Assembly: GCF_004151485.1 (NCBI RefSeq)
Contig: NZ_SBFF01000001.1
Coordinates: forward strand, 124,001 to 188,000
Direction of reading: 5' to 3'
DNA length: 64,000 bases
From: Sphingosinicella sp. CPCC 101087
GTDB taxonomy: Bacteria > Pseudomonadota > Alphaproteobacteria > Sphingomonadales > Sphingomonadaceae
Part shown: positions 44,227 through 54,069 of the stretch, piece after piece
How the letters are laid out: every line of letters starts with the position of its first letter
Numbering within the stretch: position 1 is the stretch's first letter
Program-made: the position numbers and the translations under genes
Notes under the pieces: generated by a model
Database searches by the model: none
What the model was told of the DNA's origin: nothing
Seen by the model: only the letters and a program-made list of their open reading frames with translations

Positions 44227-45147
44227 ATGAAGGAAGACAAGCTCGACTGCCTGATCGTCGGCGCGGGGCCCGCCGGGCTGACCGCGGCCATCTACCTGGC
44301 CCGCTTCCACCTCAAGATAGGCATCGTCGACGCCGGCCGAAGCCGTGCGAGCTGGATTCCCTGCACCCGCAACGTTCCGGGCTTTCCCGAAGGCATATCG
44401 GGGGACGACTTGCTGCGGCGGATGCGGGAGCAAGCGGAGAAATATGGCGCCTCCTTCTCCCATGGCCGTGTGACCCGGCTCGACAGCGTCGACGGCGGTT
44501 TCAGCGCCGAATGGGGCGAAGGCTCGGCCACGGCAAGGTCGGTGCTGCTCGCGACCGGCGTGCGCAATCGGCGGCCCGACATGGACGAGGAGCTGCACCA
44601 GGAGGCCCTTGCCCGCGGCCTGATCCGCTACTGCCCGATCTGCGATGCCTATGAAGTCACCGACCGGAAAGTCGGCGTGATCGGAAGCGGATCGCACGGC
44701 GTCGCCGAGGCTCTGTTCCTCCGCGGCTATACCGCCGACGTCACGCTGGTTGCGCCCGACGAGACGCACCGCCTCGAGCCGGAGGACCAGGAGCGGCTCC
44801 GGGAGAGCGGCATCCACACCCTCGACGGCCCATCACGCGGCGTCGCCATTCAGGAGGACTGCATCGTCGTCGAGACGGCGGAGGGTCACCACACGTTCGA
44901 CACCGTCTACCCGGCGCTCGGCTCCGACACACATGTCGAACTGGCCGAGCAGATCGGGGTCGGGCTGGCCAGCGAAACGGGATGCATCACCGTCGATTCC
45001 CACCAGCGCACCAACGTTCCCGGGGTCTATGCCGCCGGTGACGTCGTCCTTGGTCTCGACCAGATCAGCCACGCGCTGGGCGAAGGCGGCGTCGCGGCGA
45101 CGACGATCCGCAACGACCTTTCGAAGCTGCGGCCGCTCCTGCGCTGA
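44227..45147 (+). CDS. Thioredoxin-reductase-like NAD(P)/FAD oxidoreductase
   Basis: A 306-residue flavoprotein of the thioredoxin-reductase family. It has the FAD-binding [19 protein letters not shown], the NADPH-binding [14 protein letters not shown] and the C-terminal FAD motif [18 protein letters not shown]. The redox pair is CPIC in YCPICDAYE, in the place of the usual CAxC. Several families with this change are not true thioredoxin reductases, so the electron acceptor is open. It runs opposite to the flanking genes, between the serine hydrolase (84-base divergent gap) and rimM (convergent). Confidence 0.88.
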   Translation: MKEDKLDCLIVGAGPAGLTAAIYLARFHLKIGIVDAGRSRASWIPCTRNVPGFPEGISGDDLLRRMREQAEKYGASFSHGRVTRLDSVDGGFSAEWGEGSATARSVLLATGVRNRRPDMDEELHQEALARGLIRYCPICDAYEVTDRKVGVIGSGSHGVAEALFLRGYTADVTLVAPDETHRLEPEDQERLRESGIHTLDGPSRGVAIQEDCIVVETAEGHHTFDTVYPALGSDTHVELAEQIGVGLASETGCITVDSHQRTNVPGVYAAGDVVLGLDQISHALGEGGVAATTIRNDLSKLRPLLR

Positions 45148-45163
45148 GCCGGCGGCGGGAAGC

Positions 45164-45649
45164 TCAGGCGAGAAACGCGGGATCGGCGACGATCCGGCCC
45201 GCCTCGAGATCGGCGATTCCCGGCCTGAACGGGATCATCGCGCGTCGTCCATCCGGCTTTTCGATCTCGATGATGTCGCCCGCGCCGAAATTCTCGACGC
45301 CGACGACGGTGCCGAGCGTTTCGCCCTCCCGGCTGTCGCAGGGAAGTCCGAGCAGGTCGGCATGATAATATTCCCCCTCGTCGAGCGGCGGCAGCTCTGA
45401 GCGTGGGACGGAGAGGAGTTGCCCCCGGAGCGACTCGGCGGCCTCGCGACCATCGATTCCCTTGAACCGGGCAATCGCGCCACCGCCGCCCGCGCGGAGC
45501 GACTGCAGGGTCAGCAGCCTCTCGCCGGCGAACAGGCGCTTATGCCGCTTCAGGCTCTCCGGGCCCTCGGCGAACAATTTCAGGCGCACCTCGCCGCCGA
45601 CGCCATGCGCGCCGGCGACGGCAGCGAGGATGACCTGAGGCTCCGACAA
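45164..45649 (-). CDS. rimM: 16S rRNA processing protein RimM
   Basis: RimM assists maturation of the 30S head and binds S19. The 161-residue protein begins VILAAVAGAHGVGGEVRLKLF and includes the PRC-barrel part ADLLGLPCDSREGETLGTVVG and MIPFRPGIADLE. It follows rpsP by a few bases. In most genomes trmD follows directly; here a divergent flavoprotein and a serine hydrolase intervene. Confidence 0.96.
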   Translation of the reverse strand: MSEPQVILAAVAGAHGVGGEVRLKLFAEGPESLKRHKRLFAGERLLTLQSLRAGGGGAIARFKGIDGREAAESLRGQLLSVPRSELPPLDEGEYYHADLLGLPCDSREGETLGTVVGVENFGAGDIIEIEKPDGRRAMIPFRPGIADLEAGRIVADPAFLA

Positions 45650-45652
45650 GGG

Positions 45653-46267
45653 TTACTGCGCCTTTTCGGCACCTTCCTCGGGAGCGGCCTCGTCCGAGCC
45701 TTCGGCGGGTTCGGCAGTCGACACGCCCTCGTTGGACGCTTCCCCGGCGGGTGTCGCTTCCTCGGCAGGAGCTTCTTCGGCCGCCGGTTGCTCGGCAGGC
45801 GCTTCGGCCGAAGCCTCCTCGGCGGGTGCGGCTTCTGCAGCCGGCTCCGGAGCAGACGCCTCGGCGGGTTCGGCCGCAGTCTCGACCGACTCGGCCTCGG
45901 CGGGTTCCTCGGCCTGCGCTTCGGCGGCCTCGGCTGCACGGGTGGCACGCTCCTCGGCGCGCTCCTTGGCCTTCTCGCCCGGAGTGCCCTTGTTGGGGTT
46001 GTTACGAGCCGGCCGTTCGAGAATGCCGGCGGCATCGAGGAAGCGGTGGACGCGGTCGCTCGGCTGCGCACCGACCGACAGCCAATGGCGAGCGCGGTCC
46101 GCGTCCAGCTTCACCCGCTCGGGATCGTCCTTGGCGAGCAGCGGATTGTAGCTGCCGATCCGCTCGATGAACTTGCCGTCGCGCGAATTGCGCGAATCGG
46201 CGACCACGATCTTGTAATAAGGGCGCTTCTTCGCGCCGCCCCGGGAAAGCCGGATTGCTACTGCCAT
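45653..46267 (-). CDS. rpsP: 30S ribosomal protein S16 with long acidic C-terminal extension
   Basis: Residues 1-80 are a normal S16 core ([42 protein letters not shown] is its hallmark, shown here only by key words [19 protein letters not shown]). The full 204 residues are far beyond the usual 80-120. The extension, about 120 residues, is almost all Ala, Glu, Pro and Thr with repeated EAPAEE-like blocks and is probably disordered. Similar tails occur in sphingomonads. It lies 28 bases downstream of ffh. Confidence 0.95.
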   Translation of the reverse strand: MAVAIRLSRGGAKKRPYYKIVVADSRNSRDGKFIERIGSYNPLLAKDDPERVKLDADRARHWLSVGAQPSDRVHRFLDAAGILERPARNNPNKGTPGEKAKERAEERATRAAEAAEAQAEEPAEAESVETAAEPAEASAPEPAAEAAPAEEASAEAPAEQPAAEEAPAEEATPAGEASNEGVSTAEPAEGSDEAAPEEGAEKAQ

Positions 46268-46294
46268 TTTACCATTCCTTTCTGGTGAACATGC

Positions 46295-47761
46295 TCATTT
46301 CTTGAAATTCTTAGGCAAATTGAACGGCGTGCCGCCTTGGCCGCCGGGAAGACCGGGAAACCCGCCAGGCAGACCCGGGGGAAGCGCGCCGGGCGCTCCG
46401 GGGCCGCCCATTCCGCCCATGCCGCCGCCGAAGAGCGCGCCGAGCTTCCCGAGCCCGCCCATCTTGCGGATCTTCTTCATCGCCGTGGACATCTCCTGGT
46501 GCATCTTGAGGAGCTTGTTTACCTCCTGCACGGTGGTGCCGGAGCCCTTCGCGACTCGAATCTTGCGCTTGGCGTTCAGCACCTCCGGCTTGGCGCGTTC
46601 CTTCGGAGTCATCGAACCGATGATCGCGTCGAGCCGGCCCAGCACATTGCCTTCCAGAACGCCGCTCTGGTTGATCTGATTCTTCATCTTGCCAAGGCCG
46701 GGAAGCATCCCGGCAAGCGCCCCGAGGCCGCCCATGCGCTGCATCTGGCGCAGCTGACTGCGAAGGTCGTTGAGATCGAACTGGCCCTTCGCCATCTTCT
46801 TGGCGAGCGCTTCGGCCTCCTCGACCTGAATCGTCTCCTGCGCCTTCTCGACCAGGCTCACGACATCGCCCATGCCGAGGATGCGGCCGGCTATCCGTTC
46901 CGGATGGAACGGCTCGATCGCGTCGATCCCCTCGCCGATGCCCGCGAACTTGATCGGCCGCCCGGTCACCGCGCGCATCGACAGAGCGGCACCGCCGCGG
47001 GCGTCGCCGTCCAGACGGGTGAGAACCACGCCGGAGAGATCGATCTCGTCGACGAAGCTCTTGGCCACGTTGACCGCGTCCTGGCCCGTCATGGCGTCGG
47101 CGACGAGGAGCACTTCATGGGGCTGCGTCGCGCCGGCAACGGCCTTCATCTCGTCCATCAGCGCCTGGTCGACGTGGAGCCGGCCGGCCGTGTCGAGCAT
47201 CAGCACGTCATAGCCTTGGAGCCTGGCAGCGTTGAGCGCGCGCCGGGCGATGTCGACCGGCGGCTGGCCGGGAACGATCGGCAATGTGGCGACATCGGCC
47301 TGGCGACCGAGCACGGCGAGCTGCTCCTGCGCCGCCGGACGGGCGACGTCGAGCGAGGCCATCAGGACCTTCTTGCGCTCCTTCTCGGTCAGCCGCTTGG
47401 CGATCTTCGCGGTCGTCGTCGTCTTGCCCGAGCCCTGGAGACCGACCATCATGACGACGGCCGGGGGCGTCACGGCGAGGTCGAGGCCCGCCTCCTCGGC
47501 GCCGAGCATCTCGACCAGCGCGTCATGGACGATCTTCACGACCTGCTGGCCGGGAGTGACCGAGCGAAGGACCTGCTGGCCGACCGCCTGTTCGGTGGCC
47601 TTGTCGACGAATTCGCGAACGACGGGCAGCGCGACATCGGCCTCGAGCAAGGCGATACGGACCTCGCGCATGGCGGCGCGGACGTCCGCCTCGTTGAGGG
47701 CGCCGCGGCCGCGCAGGCGGTCGAACACGCCGCTGAGGCGGTCGCCGAGGCTCTCGAACAT
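46295..47761 (-). CDS. ffh: Signal recognition particle GTPase Ffh
   Basis: Ffh binds signal sequences and 4.5S RNA. The 488-residue protein has the N domain, the G domain with GLQGSGKT (about 107-114), the LDTAGRLHVD G3 region and TRLDGDARGG, and the methionine-rich M domain (ending with QMQRMGGLG, MHQEMSTAMKKIRKMGG). A Gly/Pro-rich tail is present. It leads the ffh-rpsP-rimM operon and is divergent from dapF across a 298-base gap, in which only a weak GC hairpin is visible. Confidence 0.97.
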   Translation of the reverse strand: MFESLGDRLSGVFDRLRGRGALNEADVRAAMREVRIALLEADVALPVVREFVDKATEQAVGQQVLRSVTPGQQVVKIVHDALVEMLGAEEAGLDLAVTPPAVVMMVGLQGSGKTTTTAKIAKRLTEKERKKVLMASLDVARPAAQEQLAVLGRQADVATLPIVPGQPPVDIARRALNAARLQGYDVLMLDTAGRLHVDQALMDEMKAVAGATQPHEVLLVADAMTGQDAVNVAKSFVDEIDLSGVVLTRLDGDARGGAALSMRAVTGRPIKFAGIGEGIDAIEPFHPERIAGRILGMGDVVSLVEKAQETIQVEEAEALAKKMAKGQFDLNDLRSQLRQMQRMGGLGALAGMLPGLGKMKNQINQSGVLEGNVLGRLDAIIGSMTPKERAKPEVLNAKRKIRVAKGSGTTVQEVNKLLKMHQEMSTAMKKIRKMGGLGKLGALFGGGMGGMGGPGAPGALPPGLPGGFPGLPGGQGGTPFNLPKNFKK

Positions 47762-48059
47762 CTAACGCTCCTTCGCTTCTCCGGTCAGCGGCAAGCCCTG
47801 GTCACAAACGCAAAAGCGCCGGCGGGCGAAACCTCGCCGGCCAGCGTGCGTCCTTGACGCTTCAGCACTCACCCGTGATCGGGATGTGGGCGCGCATAGC
47901 CGCAGTGGCAAGAGAAGGCAAGTTGGACTCCGGAGACGCGTCATGGGCCCGGCGAGAACGGCCGCATTGAATCACCTCCGCCAGGACCTATTTCACTTTC
48001 CGTGATTTCCGAGCCGCCGGGTTCCACCCGGCTCGAATTCCCTCTAGATCGCCAGCGCA

Positions 48060-48848
48060 ATGATCCCCTTCCGCAAGATGCACGGCCTCGGCAACGACTT
48101 CGTCATCATCGACGCGCGCGAGCAGGCGGTCGAGATGGACGCCGCGCGGGCGAGGAGGATCGCCGACCGGCACACCGGCATCGGCTGCGACCAGCTGATC
48201 CTGATCGAGCGGTCCCAGGTTGCGGACGTGCGGATGCGGATCTGGAATGCCGACGGCGGCGAGGTCGAATCCTGCGGCAATGCGACGCGCTGCGTCGCCT
48301 TGCTGCAAGGCGGCGAGGTCACGATCGAGACTGCCGGCGGAATTCTGCGCGGCCGGGCGGACGGCAGCGGCGCGACGATCGAGATGGGTAGCCCGCGCTT
48401 CGGATGGGACGAGATCCCGCTCGGCTTTGCGATGGATACGCTGAACATGCCGGTCGGCTGGGAGGATTTGCGGAACCCGTCGGCGGTCAACGTCGGCAAC
48501 CCGCATGTGGTCTTCTTCGTCGACGACCCGGACGCCGTCGAGCTCGAGCGGCTCGGCCCCCTCGTCGAAAATGATCCGCTCTTTCCGGAGCGGGTCAACG
48601 TCAACGTCGCTTCGATCGACGGGGACTCCATCCGCCTGCGGGTGTGGGAGCGCGGCGCAGGCCTGACCTTGGCCTGCGGCACCGGCGCCTGCGCGACCGC
48701 GGTGGCCGCCATCCGTCGCAAACTGGCCCTTGGCGCGGTCGAGGTGCGGCTTCCCGGCGGGACGCTGACAGTCGATTGGCAGCCGGGCGGGACGATCCGG
48801 ATGACCGGCCCCGCCACCCACGTCTTCACCGGCGAGCTGCCGTCGTGA
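48060..48848 (+). CDS. dapF: Diaminopimelate epimerase
   Basis: DapF interconverts LL- and meso-diaminopimelate for lysine and peptidoglycan synthesis. At 262 residues it has the two catalytic cysteines: Cys72 in SCGNATRC and Cys206 in ACGTGACATA, plus the start FRKMHGLGNDFVIID. It heads an operon joined by overlaps: GTGA to mtaB, ATGA to ftsY, ATGA to ispZ. Confidence 0.97.
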   Translation: MIPFRKMHGLGNDFVIIDAREQAVEMDAARARRIADRHTGIGCDQLILIERSQVADVRMRIWNADGGEVESCGNATRCVALLQGGEVTIETAGGILRGRADGSGATIEMGSPRFGWDEIPLGFAMDTLNMPVGWEDLRNPSAVNVGNPHVVFFVDDPDAVELERLGPLVENDPLFPERVNVNVASIDGDSIRLRVWERGAGLTLACGTGACATAVAAIRRKLALGAVEVRLPGGTLTVDWQPGGTIRMTGPATHVFTGELPS

Positions 48849-50119
48849 GCGGCCCCGAGATCATCACCTTGGGCTGCCGACTCAACGCCGCCGAAAGCGA
48901 GGCGATGCGCCGCCTCGCCGCGACCGAGCATGATCTCGTCATCGTCAACAGCTGCGCCGTCACGAACGAAGCGGTGCGCCAGACGCGCCAGGCGATCCGC
49001 AGGGCCAAGCGCGCGCGCCCCGACGCCCGCATCCTGGTCACCGGCTGCGCCGCCCAGATCGAGCCCGAGACGTTCGCCCGGATGCCCGAAGTGGCGCGCG
49101 TGCTCGGCAATCGCGAGAAGATGGAAGCAACCTCCTTCGGCACTTCCCCGCGAATGTTCGACGAAGCCCCGGCCGAGGTCCGCGTTTCCGACATCATGTC
49201 GGTCCGCGAGACGGCGTCGCACCTGCTGACCGGCTTTTCCGAGCGTGCGCGGGCCTTCGTCGAGGTGCAGAATGGCTGCGACCATCGCTGCACCTTCTGC
49301 ATCATCCCTTATGGCCGCGGGAACAGCCGATCGGTGCCGGCCGGATTGGTGATCGAGCGGATCCGCTCGCTGGTCGCCGAGGGCCACAAGGAGGTCGTTC
49401 TCACCGGCGTCGACGTCACCAGCTACGGCGCCGACCTCCCCGGCGCGCCCACGCTCGGCCGACTGATAGAAAGGATCCTGACTTACGTGCCCGAGCTTCC
49501 GCGGCTGCGCCTGTCTTCGCTGGATTGCATCGAGATGGACGAGCGGCTGTTCGCCCTGGCTACCGAAGAGCCGCGCTTCATGCCTCACCTCCACATGAGC
49601 TTCCAGGCCGGCGACGACATGATCCTGAAACGGATGAAGCGCCGGCACAGCCGGGCCGACGCGGTCCAGACGGTGGAGCGCTTGAAGGCGAAGCGGCCGG
49701 ACATCGCTATCGGCGCGGACCTGATCGCCGGATTTCCCACGGAAACGCAGGCGATGCACGCGAACAGCCTCGCCCTGATCGATGAATGCGACATCGTCAT
49801 GGGTCACATCTTCCCTTATTCACCCAAGCAAGGCACGCCGGCGGCACGAATGCCGCGGGTCGATCCGCAGGCCGTGAAGGCGCGCGCGCGGGCGTTGCGC
49901 GAAGCGACGGCCCGCCGGCGGCGGACATGGCTCGAAGGCCTTGTCGGCAGCCGCCAGACGGTCCTGATCGAGCGCGTGGAATCGGGGCCGGGGGGAGGAA
50001 GCGGCCACGCGGAGAATTTCGCGCCAGTGCGGGTATGTGCGGGCGCCGACGTCGGGGGAATGATGGAAGCGAGGATTACCGGCCTCGAAGGCGACATGCT
50101 GCTCGGGGTGCCGGCATGA
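48845..50119 (+). CDS. mtaB: tRNA methylthiotransferase MtaB (ms2t6A)
   Basis: MtaB adds the methylthio group to t6A at position 37 of tRNAs reading ANN codons. The 424-residue radical-SAM enzyme has the N-terminal cluster cysteines in ITLGCRLN, VNSCAVTNEA and VTGCAAQ, the radical-SAM motif CDHRCTFC (CxxxCxxC), and a C-terminal TRAM-type domain. GTG 48845 overlaps the dapF stop and is the only start consistent with the family N terminus. Confidence 0.94.
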   Translation: MSGPEIITLGCRLNAAESEAMRRLAATEHDLVIVNSCAVTNEAVRQTRQAIRRAKRARPDARILVTGCAAQIEPETFARMPEVARVLGNREKMEATSFGTSPRMFDEAPAEVRVSDIMSVRETASHLLTGFSERARAFVEVQNGCDHRCTFCIIPYGRGNSRSVPAGLVIERIRSLVAEGHKEVVLTGVDVTSYGADLPGAPTLGRLIERILTYVPELPRLRLSSLDCIEMDERLFALATEEPRFMPHLHMSFQAGDDMILKRMKRRHSRADAVQTVERLKAKRPDIAIGADLIAGFPTETQAMHANSLALIDECDIVMGHIFPYSPKQGTPAARMPRVDPQAVKARARALREATARRRRTWLEGLVGSRQTVLIERVESGPGGGSGHAENFAPVRVCAGADVGGMMEARITGLEGDMLLGVPA

Positions 50120-51042
50120 CCGACCTGCCCTGGTACGAACGCGTCCGCTCGGGGTTTCGCAAGACCTCGGACCGGCTCGGCGACAATCTCACCGGCCTGC
50201 TCAACAGAGCGGCGCTCGACGAGGAATCGCTGGACGAGATCGAGGAGGCTCTGGTCGCCTCCGATCTCGGCCCCGCCACTGCCGCCAAGGTGAGGGCCCG
50301 GCTGGAGGAGGAAAGGTTCGAACTCGGAGTCACCGAGGCGGCCGTTCGCGCCGTTGTGGCGCAGGAGCTGGAGAAGATCCTGGCTCCGGTCGCCGAGCCG
50401 CTCGAGATAGACGCCTTCCCCCGGCCGCAGGTCATTCTGGTGGTCGGCGTCAACGGATCCGGCAAGACGACGACGATCGCCAAGCTCGCCCATCTGTTCC
50501 AGGAGCAGGATTATTCAGTCCTGCTCGCCGCCGGCGACACGTTCCGCGCGGCGGCCATCGAGCAGTTGAGGATTTGGGCGGATCGGGCCGGCGTGCCGGT
50601 CATCGCGGGGCCGGAAGGATCCGACAGCTCGGCAATCGTCTATGACGGGGTCAAGAAGGCGACGGCGGAAGGGATCGACGTTCTGATCGTCGACACCGCC
50701 GGCCGTCTGCAGAACAAGAAGCATTTGATGGACGAGCTTGCCAAGATACGCCGGGTGCTGGGCCGGCTGAACCCGGCCGCGCCGCACGACGTCGTATTGG
50801 TGCTCGACGCCACCACCGGCCAGAACGCCTTGAGCCAGATCGAGGTGTTCCGCGAGGTGGCGGGCGTTACCGGCCTGGTCATGACCAAGCTAGACGGGAC
50901 AGCCCGCGGCGGCGTCATGGTCGCCGCGGCCGATCGCTACGGCCTGCCGATCCACGCGATCGGAGTGGGCGAAGGCATGGACGACCTCCGCCCCTTCGAC
51001 GCCGCGGAAGTGGCCCGCGCCATATCCGGAGTGGCGGCATGA
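50116..51042 (+). CDS. ftsY: Signal recognition particle receptor FtsY
   Basis: FtsY is the membrane receptor for SRP. The 308-residue form lacks the long acidic A domain and begins with a short amphipathic helix, then the N domain and G domain with GVNGSGKT (111-118), [20 protein letters not shown]. The ATG overlaps the mtaB stop (ATGA). Together with ffh, both SRP GTPases lie in this window. Confidence 0.97.
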   Translation: MTDLPWYERVRSGFRKTSDRLGDNLTGLLNRAALDEESLDEIEEALVASDLGPATAAKVRARLEEERFELGVTEAAVRAVVAQELEKILAPVAEPLEIDAFPRPQVILVVGVNGSGKTTTIAKLAHLFQEQDYSVLLAAGDTFRAAAIEQLRIWADRAGVPVIAGPEGSDSSAIVYDGVKKATAEGIDVLIVDTAGRLQNKKHLMDELAKIRRVLGRLNPAAPHDVVLVLDATTGQNALSQIEVFREVAGVTGLVMTKLDGTARGGVMVAAADRYGLPIHAIGVGEGMDDLRPFDAAEVARAISGVAA

Positions 51043-51683
51043 GCGAGTCCAGGACAGACGAGACGCCGAAGGTGCCGGCCGGACCGAGCGCCGGGGCGCG
51101 ACTCCTGATCGACCTCGGGCCGCTGCTGGCTTTCTTCCTCACCAACTTCCTGGCGCCGGTGCCGGACTCGCTGAAGATATTCGTCGCCACCGGCGTGTTC
51201 ATGGTCGCGATGATGATCGCGATGCTGGTCTCCCAGCTCAAATATCGCCACATCTCGCCCCTGCTCTGGTTCTCCGGGATCATGGTCGTCATGCTCGGTG
51301 GGCTGACCATCTGGCTGCACGACGAGACTTTCATCAAGATCAAGCCGACAATCTATTATTGCGTGGTCGCCGCCCTGCTGACGTTCGGCCTGGTCACCGG
51401 ACGCAACCTCATGAAAATGGTGCTCGGTACCGTCTATCCCGGCCTTTCGGACCGCGGTTGGCACCTGCTGACCCGCAACTGGATCCTCTTCTTCGTGGTG
51501 ATGGCCGCTCTCAACGAGGCGGTGTGGCGATCAACCTCGACCGACACGTGGGTCGCGTTCAAGCTCTGGTTCACCCTTCCGGCCACCTTCCTGTTCGTCG
51601 CGGCGAACGTTCCGATGTTGATGCGGCACGGATTCGCTCTCGAGGCAGCGAAGGAAGAGCCTCCGATCCCGCCAACCCAGTAG
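51039..51683 (+). CDS. ispZ: Inner membrane-spanning protein IspZ / YciB family
   Basis: A 214-residue membrane protein with about five or six helices, of the IspZ/YciB family linked to cell septation and envelope integrity. Landmarks are [25 protein letters not shown] and the [23 protein letters not shown] segment (families show W-x-L-F-F...NE). It overlaps the ftsY stop by ATGA. Confidence 0.92.
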   Translation: MSESRTDETPKVPAGPSAGARLLIDLGPLLAFFLTNFLAPVPDSLKIFVATGVFMVAMMIAMLVSQLKYRHISPLLWFSGIMVVMLGGLTIWLHDETFIKIKPTIYYCVVAALLTFGLVTGRNLMKMVLGTVYPGLSDRGWHLLTRNWILFFVVMAALNEAVWRSTSTDTWVAFKLWFTLPATFLFVAANVPMLMRHGFALEAAKEEPPIPPTQ

Positions 51684-51693
51684 AAGGAAGACA

Positions 51694-52626
51694 ATGGCGC
51701 CGGTCATATCGATCAGGGGACTGAGCAAAACCTATGCCTCCGGGCTGCAGGCGCTCAAGCCGCTCGACCTGGACATCGAGCGCGGCGAGATCTTCGCGCT
51801 GCTGGGGCCGAACGGCGCCGGCAAGACGACGATGATCAGCATCGTGTGCGGGCTGGTCACGCCGAGCGCCGGCACCGTCACAGTCGACGGACACGACATC
51901 CTTCGCGACTACCGCCAGGTCCGTCGCAAGATCGGCCTGGTCCCGCAGGAGTTGCACACCGACCAGTTCGAATCGGTATTCGCGACCACGATGTTCAGCC
52001 GCGGTCTGTTCGGATGCCCGCGCGATCCGTCCTACGTCGAGAAGGTGCTTCGGGACCTGTCGCTGTGGGACAAGCGCGGCGCCAAGATCCGGGAGCTGTC
52101 GGGCGGGATGAAGAGGCGCGTGATGATCGCCAAGGCGCTCGCCCATGAGCCCGAGGTGCTGTTCCTCGACGAGCCCACCGCCGGGGTCGACGTCGAATTG
52201 AGACGCGACATGTGGGAGCTTGTGCGCAGGCTTCGCGAGCGCGGCGTCACCATCATCCTCACCACCCATTATATCGAGGAGGCCGAGGAGATGGCCGATC
52301 GGGTAGGGGTGATCAACCGCGGCGAACTGATCCTTGCGGAGGAGAAGAATGCGCTGATGGCCAAGCTCGGCAAGAAAGAGCTGACGCTTCAGCTCGCCGA
52401 GCCGCTCGCCGCCATCCCACCCGAGCTATCGGAGTGGAACCTGGCGCTGAACCAGGACGGCCACGAGCTCCAATATATCTTCGACGCCAAGGCGGACCGG
52501 ACCGGCATTCCCTCGCTGCTCGCGCGGCTCAGGGATCACGGCATCGCCTTCAAGGACCTCAACACGCGCCAGAGCTCGCTCGAGGACATTTTCGTCAGCC
52601 TGGTCAGCGACCGAAGGGGAGAGTGA
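51694..52626 (+). CDS. ABC-2 type transporter, ATP-binding protein (YadG-like)
   Basis: A 310-residue ABC ATPase: Walker [10 protein letters not shown], signature LSGGMKRR, Walker [13 protein letters not shown], and H-loop [13 protein letters not shown]. The YadG/NodI type partners an integral permease encoded next, 5 bases downstream. The substrate is unknown; in several bacteria YadGH-type pairs export envelope material. It starts ten bases after ispZ. Confidence 0.93.
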   Translation: MAPVISIRGLSKTYASGLQALKPLDLDIERGEIFALLGPNGAGKTTMISIVCGLVTPSAGTVTVDGHDILRDYRQVRRKIGLVPQELHTDQFESVFATTMFSRGLFGCPRDPSYVEKVLRDLSLWDKRGAKIRELSGGMKRRVMIAKALAHEPEVLFLDEPTAGVDVELRRDMWELVRRLRERGVTIILTTHYIEEAEEMADRVGVINRGELILAEEKNALMAKLGKKELTLQLAEPLAAIPPELSEWNLALNQDGHELQYIFDAKADRTGIPSLLARLRDHGIAFKDLNTRQSSLEDIFVSLVSDRRGE

Positions 52627-52631
52627 GCGCC

Positions 52632-53399
52632 ATGAACTTCAACGCGCAGGGTGTCTGGGCGATCTATCGCTTCGAGATGCACCGCTTCATGCGGACCTTG
52701 TGGACCGGACTTGCGGTGCCGGTGATCACCACCTCGCTCTATTTCATCGTCTTCGGGGCGGCGATCGGATCGCGGATGACCGAGATTGGCGGCGTCCCTT
52801 ATGGATCATTCATCGTGCCCGGGCTGATGATGCTGTCGATGTTCACCGAGAGCATATTCAACGCTTCCTTCGGAATTCACATGCCGCGCTTCACCGGCAC
52901 GATCTACGAGCTGCTGTCGGCCCCCCTCTCGCCACTCGAGATCGTGCTCGGCTATGTCGGCGCCGCCGCGACCAAGTCGATCACGGTGGCGCTCGTAATC
53001 CTCGCCACCGCCAACCTGTTCGTCGACGTGACGATCGCGCACCCGCTGCCGATGATCCTCTTCCTGGTTCTTATCGCCGCGACCTTCTGCCTGTTCGGAT
53101 TCATCATCGGGATATGGGCAAAAGGATTCGAGCAACTCCAGGTGATCCCCCTGCTCATCGTCACTCCCCTCACCTTCCTGGGAGGTGCCTTCTACTCGAT
53201 CGACATGCTGCCCGAGCCGTGGCGCACCGCCACCCTGTTCAATCCGGTGGTCTATCTGATCAGCGGGTTCCGCTGGACCTTCTTCGGCACGTCCGATGTC
53301 GGCGTCTGGATCAGCCTGACGGCCACCTTCGGCTTCTTCCTGCTCTGCCTGGTGATCGTCGGATGGATTTTCAGGACGGGCTATCGGCTGAAAAGCTAG
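52632..53399 (+). CDS. ABC-2 type transporter permease (YadH-like)
   Basis: A 255-residue permease with six transmembrane helices; family marks are the [21 protein letters not shown] segment and [13 protein letters not shown]. It is translated directly after the ATPase gene and completes the exporter. Convergent with the GNAT gene at 53404, leaving four bases between. Confidence 0.92.
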   Translation: MNFNAQGVWAIYRFEMHRFMRTLWTGLAVPVITTSLYFIVFGAAIGSRMTEIGGVPYGSFIVPGLMMLSMFTESIFNASFGIHMPRFTGTIYELLSAPLSPLEIVLGYVGAAATKSITVALVILATANLFVDVTIAHPLPMILFLVLIAATFCLFGFIIGIWAKGFEQLQVIPLLIVTPLTFLGGAFYSIDMLPEPWRTATLFNPVVYLISGFRWTFFGTSDVGVWISLTATFGFFLLCLVIVGWIFRTGYRLKS

Positions 53400-53403
53400 G
53401 ACC

Positions 53404-53886
53404 CTAGAGCCGCCGGAACATGACCAGGGCGTCCACATAGCCAAGGGCCGGGTGTTCGAAGGCCCCCGGCAGTCGACCGACGATCTCAAATCCGAGCGAT
53501 TCCCACAGCTTCACGGCTCGATCGTTCGAGCTGACGACGAAGTTGAATTGCATGGCGCGATAGCCGCGCTGCCGCGCGTGCTCCAGGGAGTGCAGGCACA
53601 TGGCGCGAGCGACGCCGCGACCGCTTGCGGCCGCGGCGGTCATGTAGCCGCAATTGCAGACGTGCCTGCCGCCGCCGGCCTGGTTGGGGCGGAGATAGTA
53701 GGTGCCGAGAATCTCGCCGCCTTCCGCTGCGACGAACGTCTCCCGGTCTTCGCCCATCCAGTAAGCGATGGCTTGGCTCTCGGTCATGTCCCGATCGAGC
53801 GCATAGGTCTCGCCGGCGCGAATCGTCGGGCCGATGATACGCCAGATCGAGGCGGCATCGTTCAAGTCGGCGGGGCGAATATGCAT
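53404..53886 (-). CDS. GNAT-family N-acetyltransferase
   Basis: A 160-residue GNAT protein: IRPADLNDAASIWRI start, a YYLRPNQAGGGRHVCNCGYM centre, and the acetyl-CoA site ASGRGVARAMCLHSLEHARQ, followed by FNFVVSSNDRAVKLWESLGF. The family is clear; the substrate is not. It is the last gene before the sodB region and convergent with the ABC permease. Confidence 0.88.
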   Translation of the reverse strand: MHIRPADLNDAASIWRIIGPTIRAGETYALDRDMTESQAIAYWMGEDRETFVAAEGGEILGTYYLRPNQAGGGRHVCNCGYMTAAAASGRGVARAMCLHSLEHARQRGYRAMQFNFVVSSNDRAVKLWESLGFEIVGRLPGAFEHPALGYVDALVMFRRL

Positions 53887-54009
53887 GGCGGGTCGAGGCC
53901 CCCGGTTCGGCCCCTCTTCAGGGGAAAGTTTGGGTGGTGACGACGCAAGGCACCCTGCGGGCTCCCGCCCGTCGAGCGCCTCGTCCGAAAGGAAGGAGCA
54001 TGTTGGAAT

Positions 54010-54041
54010 GAAGAAGGGAGACGGCCTGCCTGCCGCCTCCC
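54010..54041 (-). terminator. Terminator of sodB
   Basis: On the minus strand, GGGAGGCGGC (54041-54032) pairs with GCCGTCTCCC (54025-54016) across a six-base loop, with one G-T pair, then TTCTTC. It lies 28 bases downstream of the sodB stop. Confidence 0.75.
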
Positions 54042-54069
54042 CTCGTCGCGGTTCGTGGCGACAGGGCGC

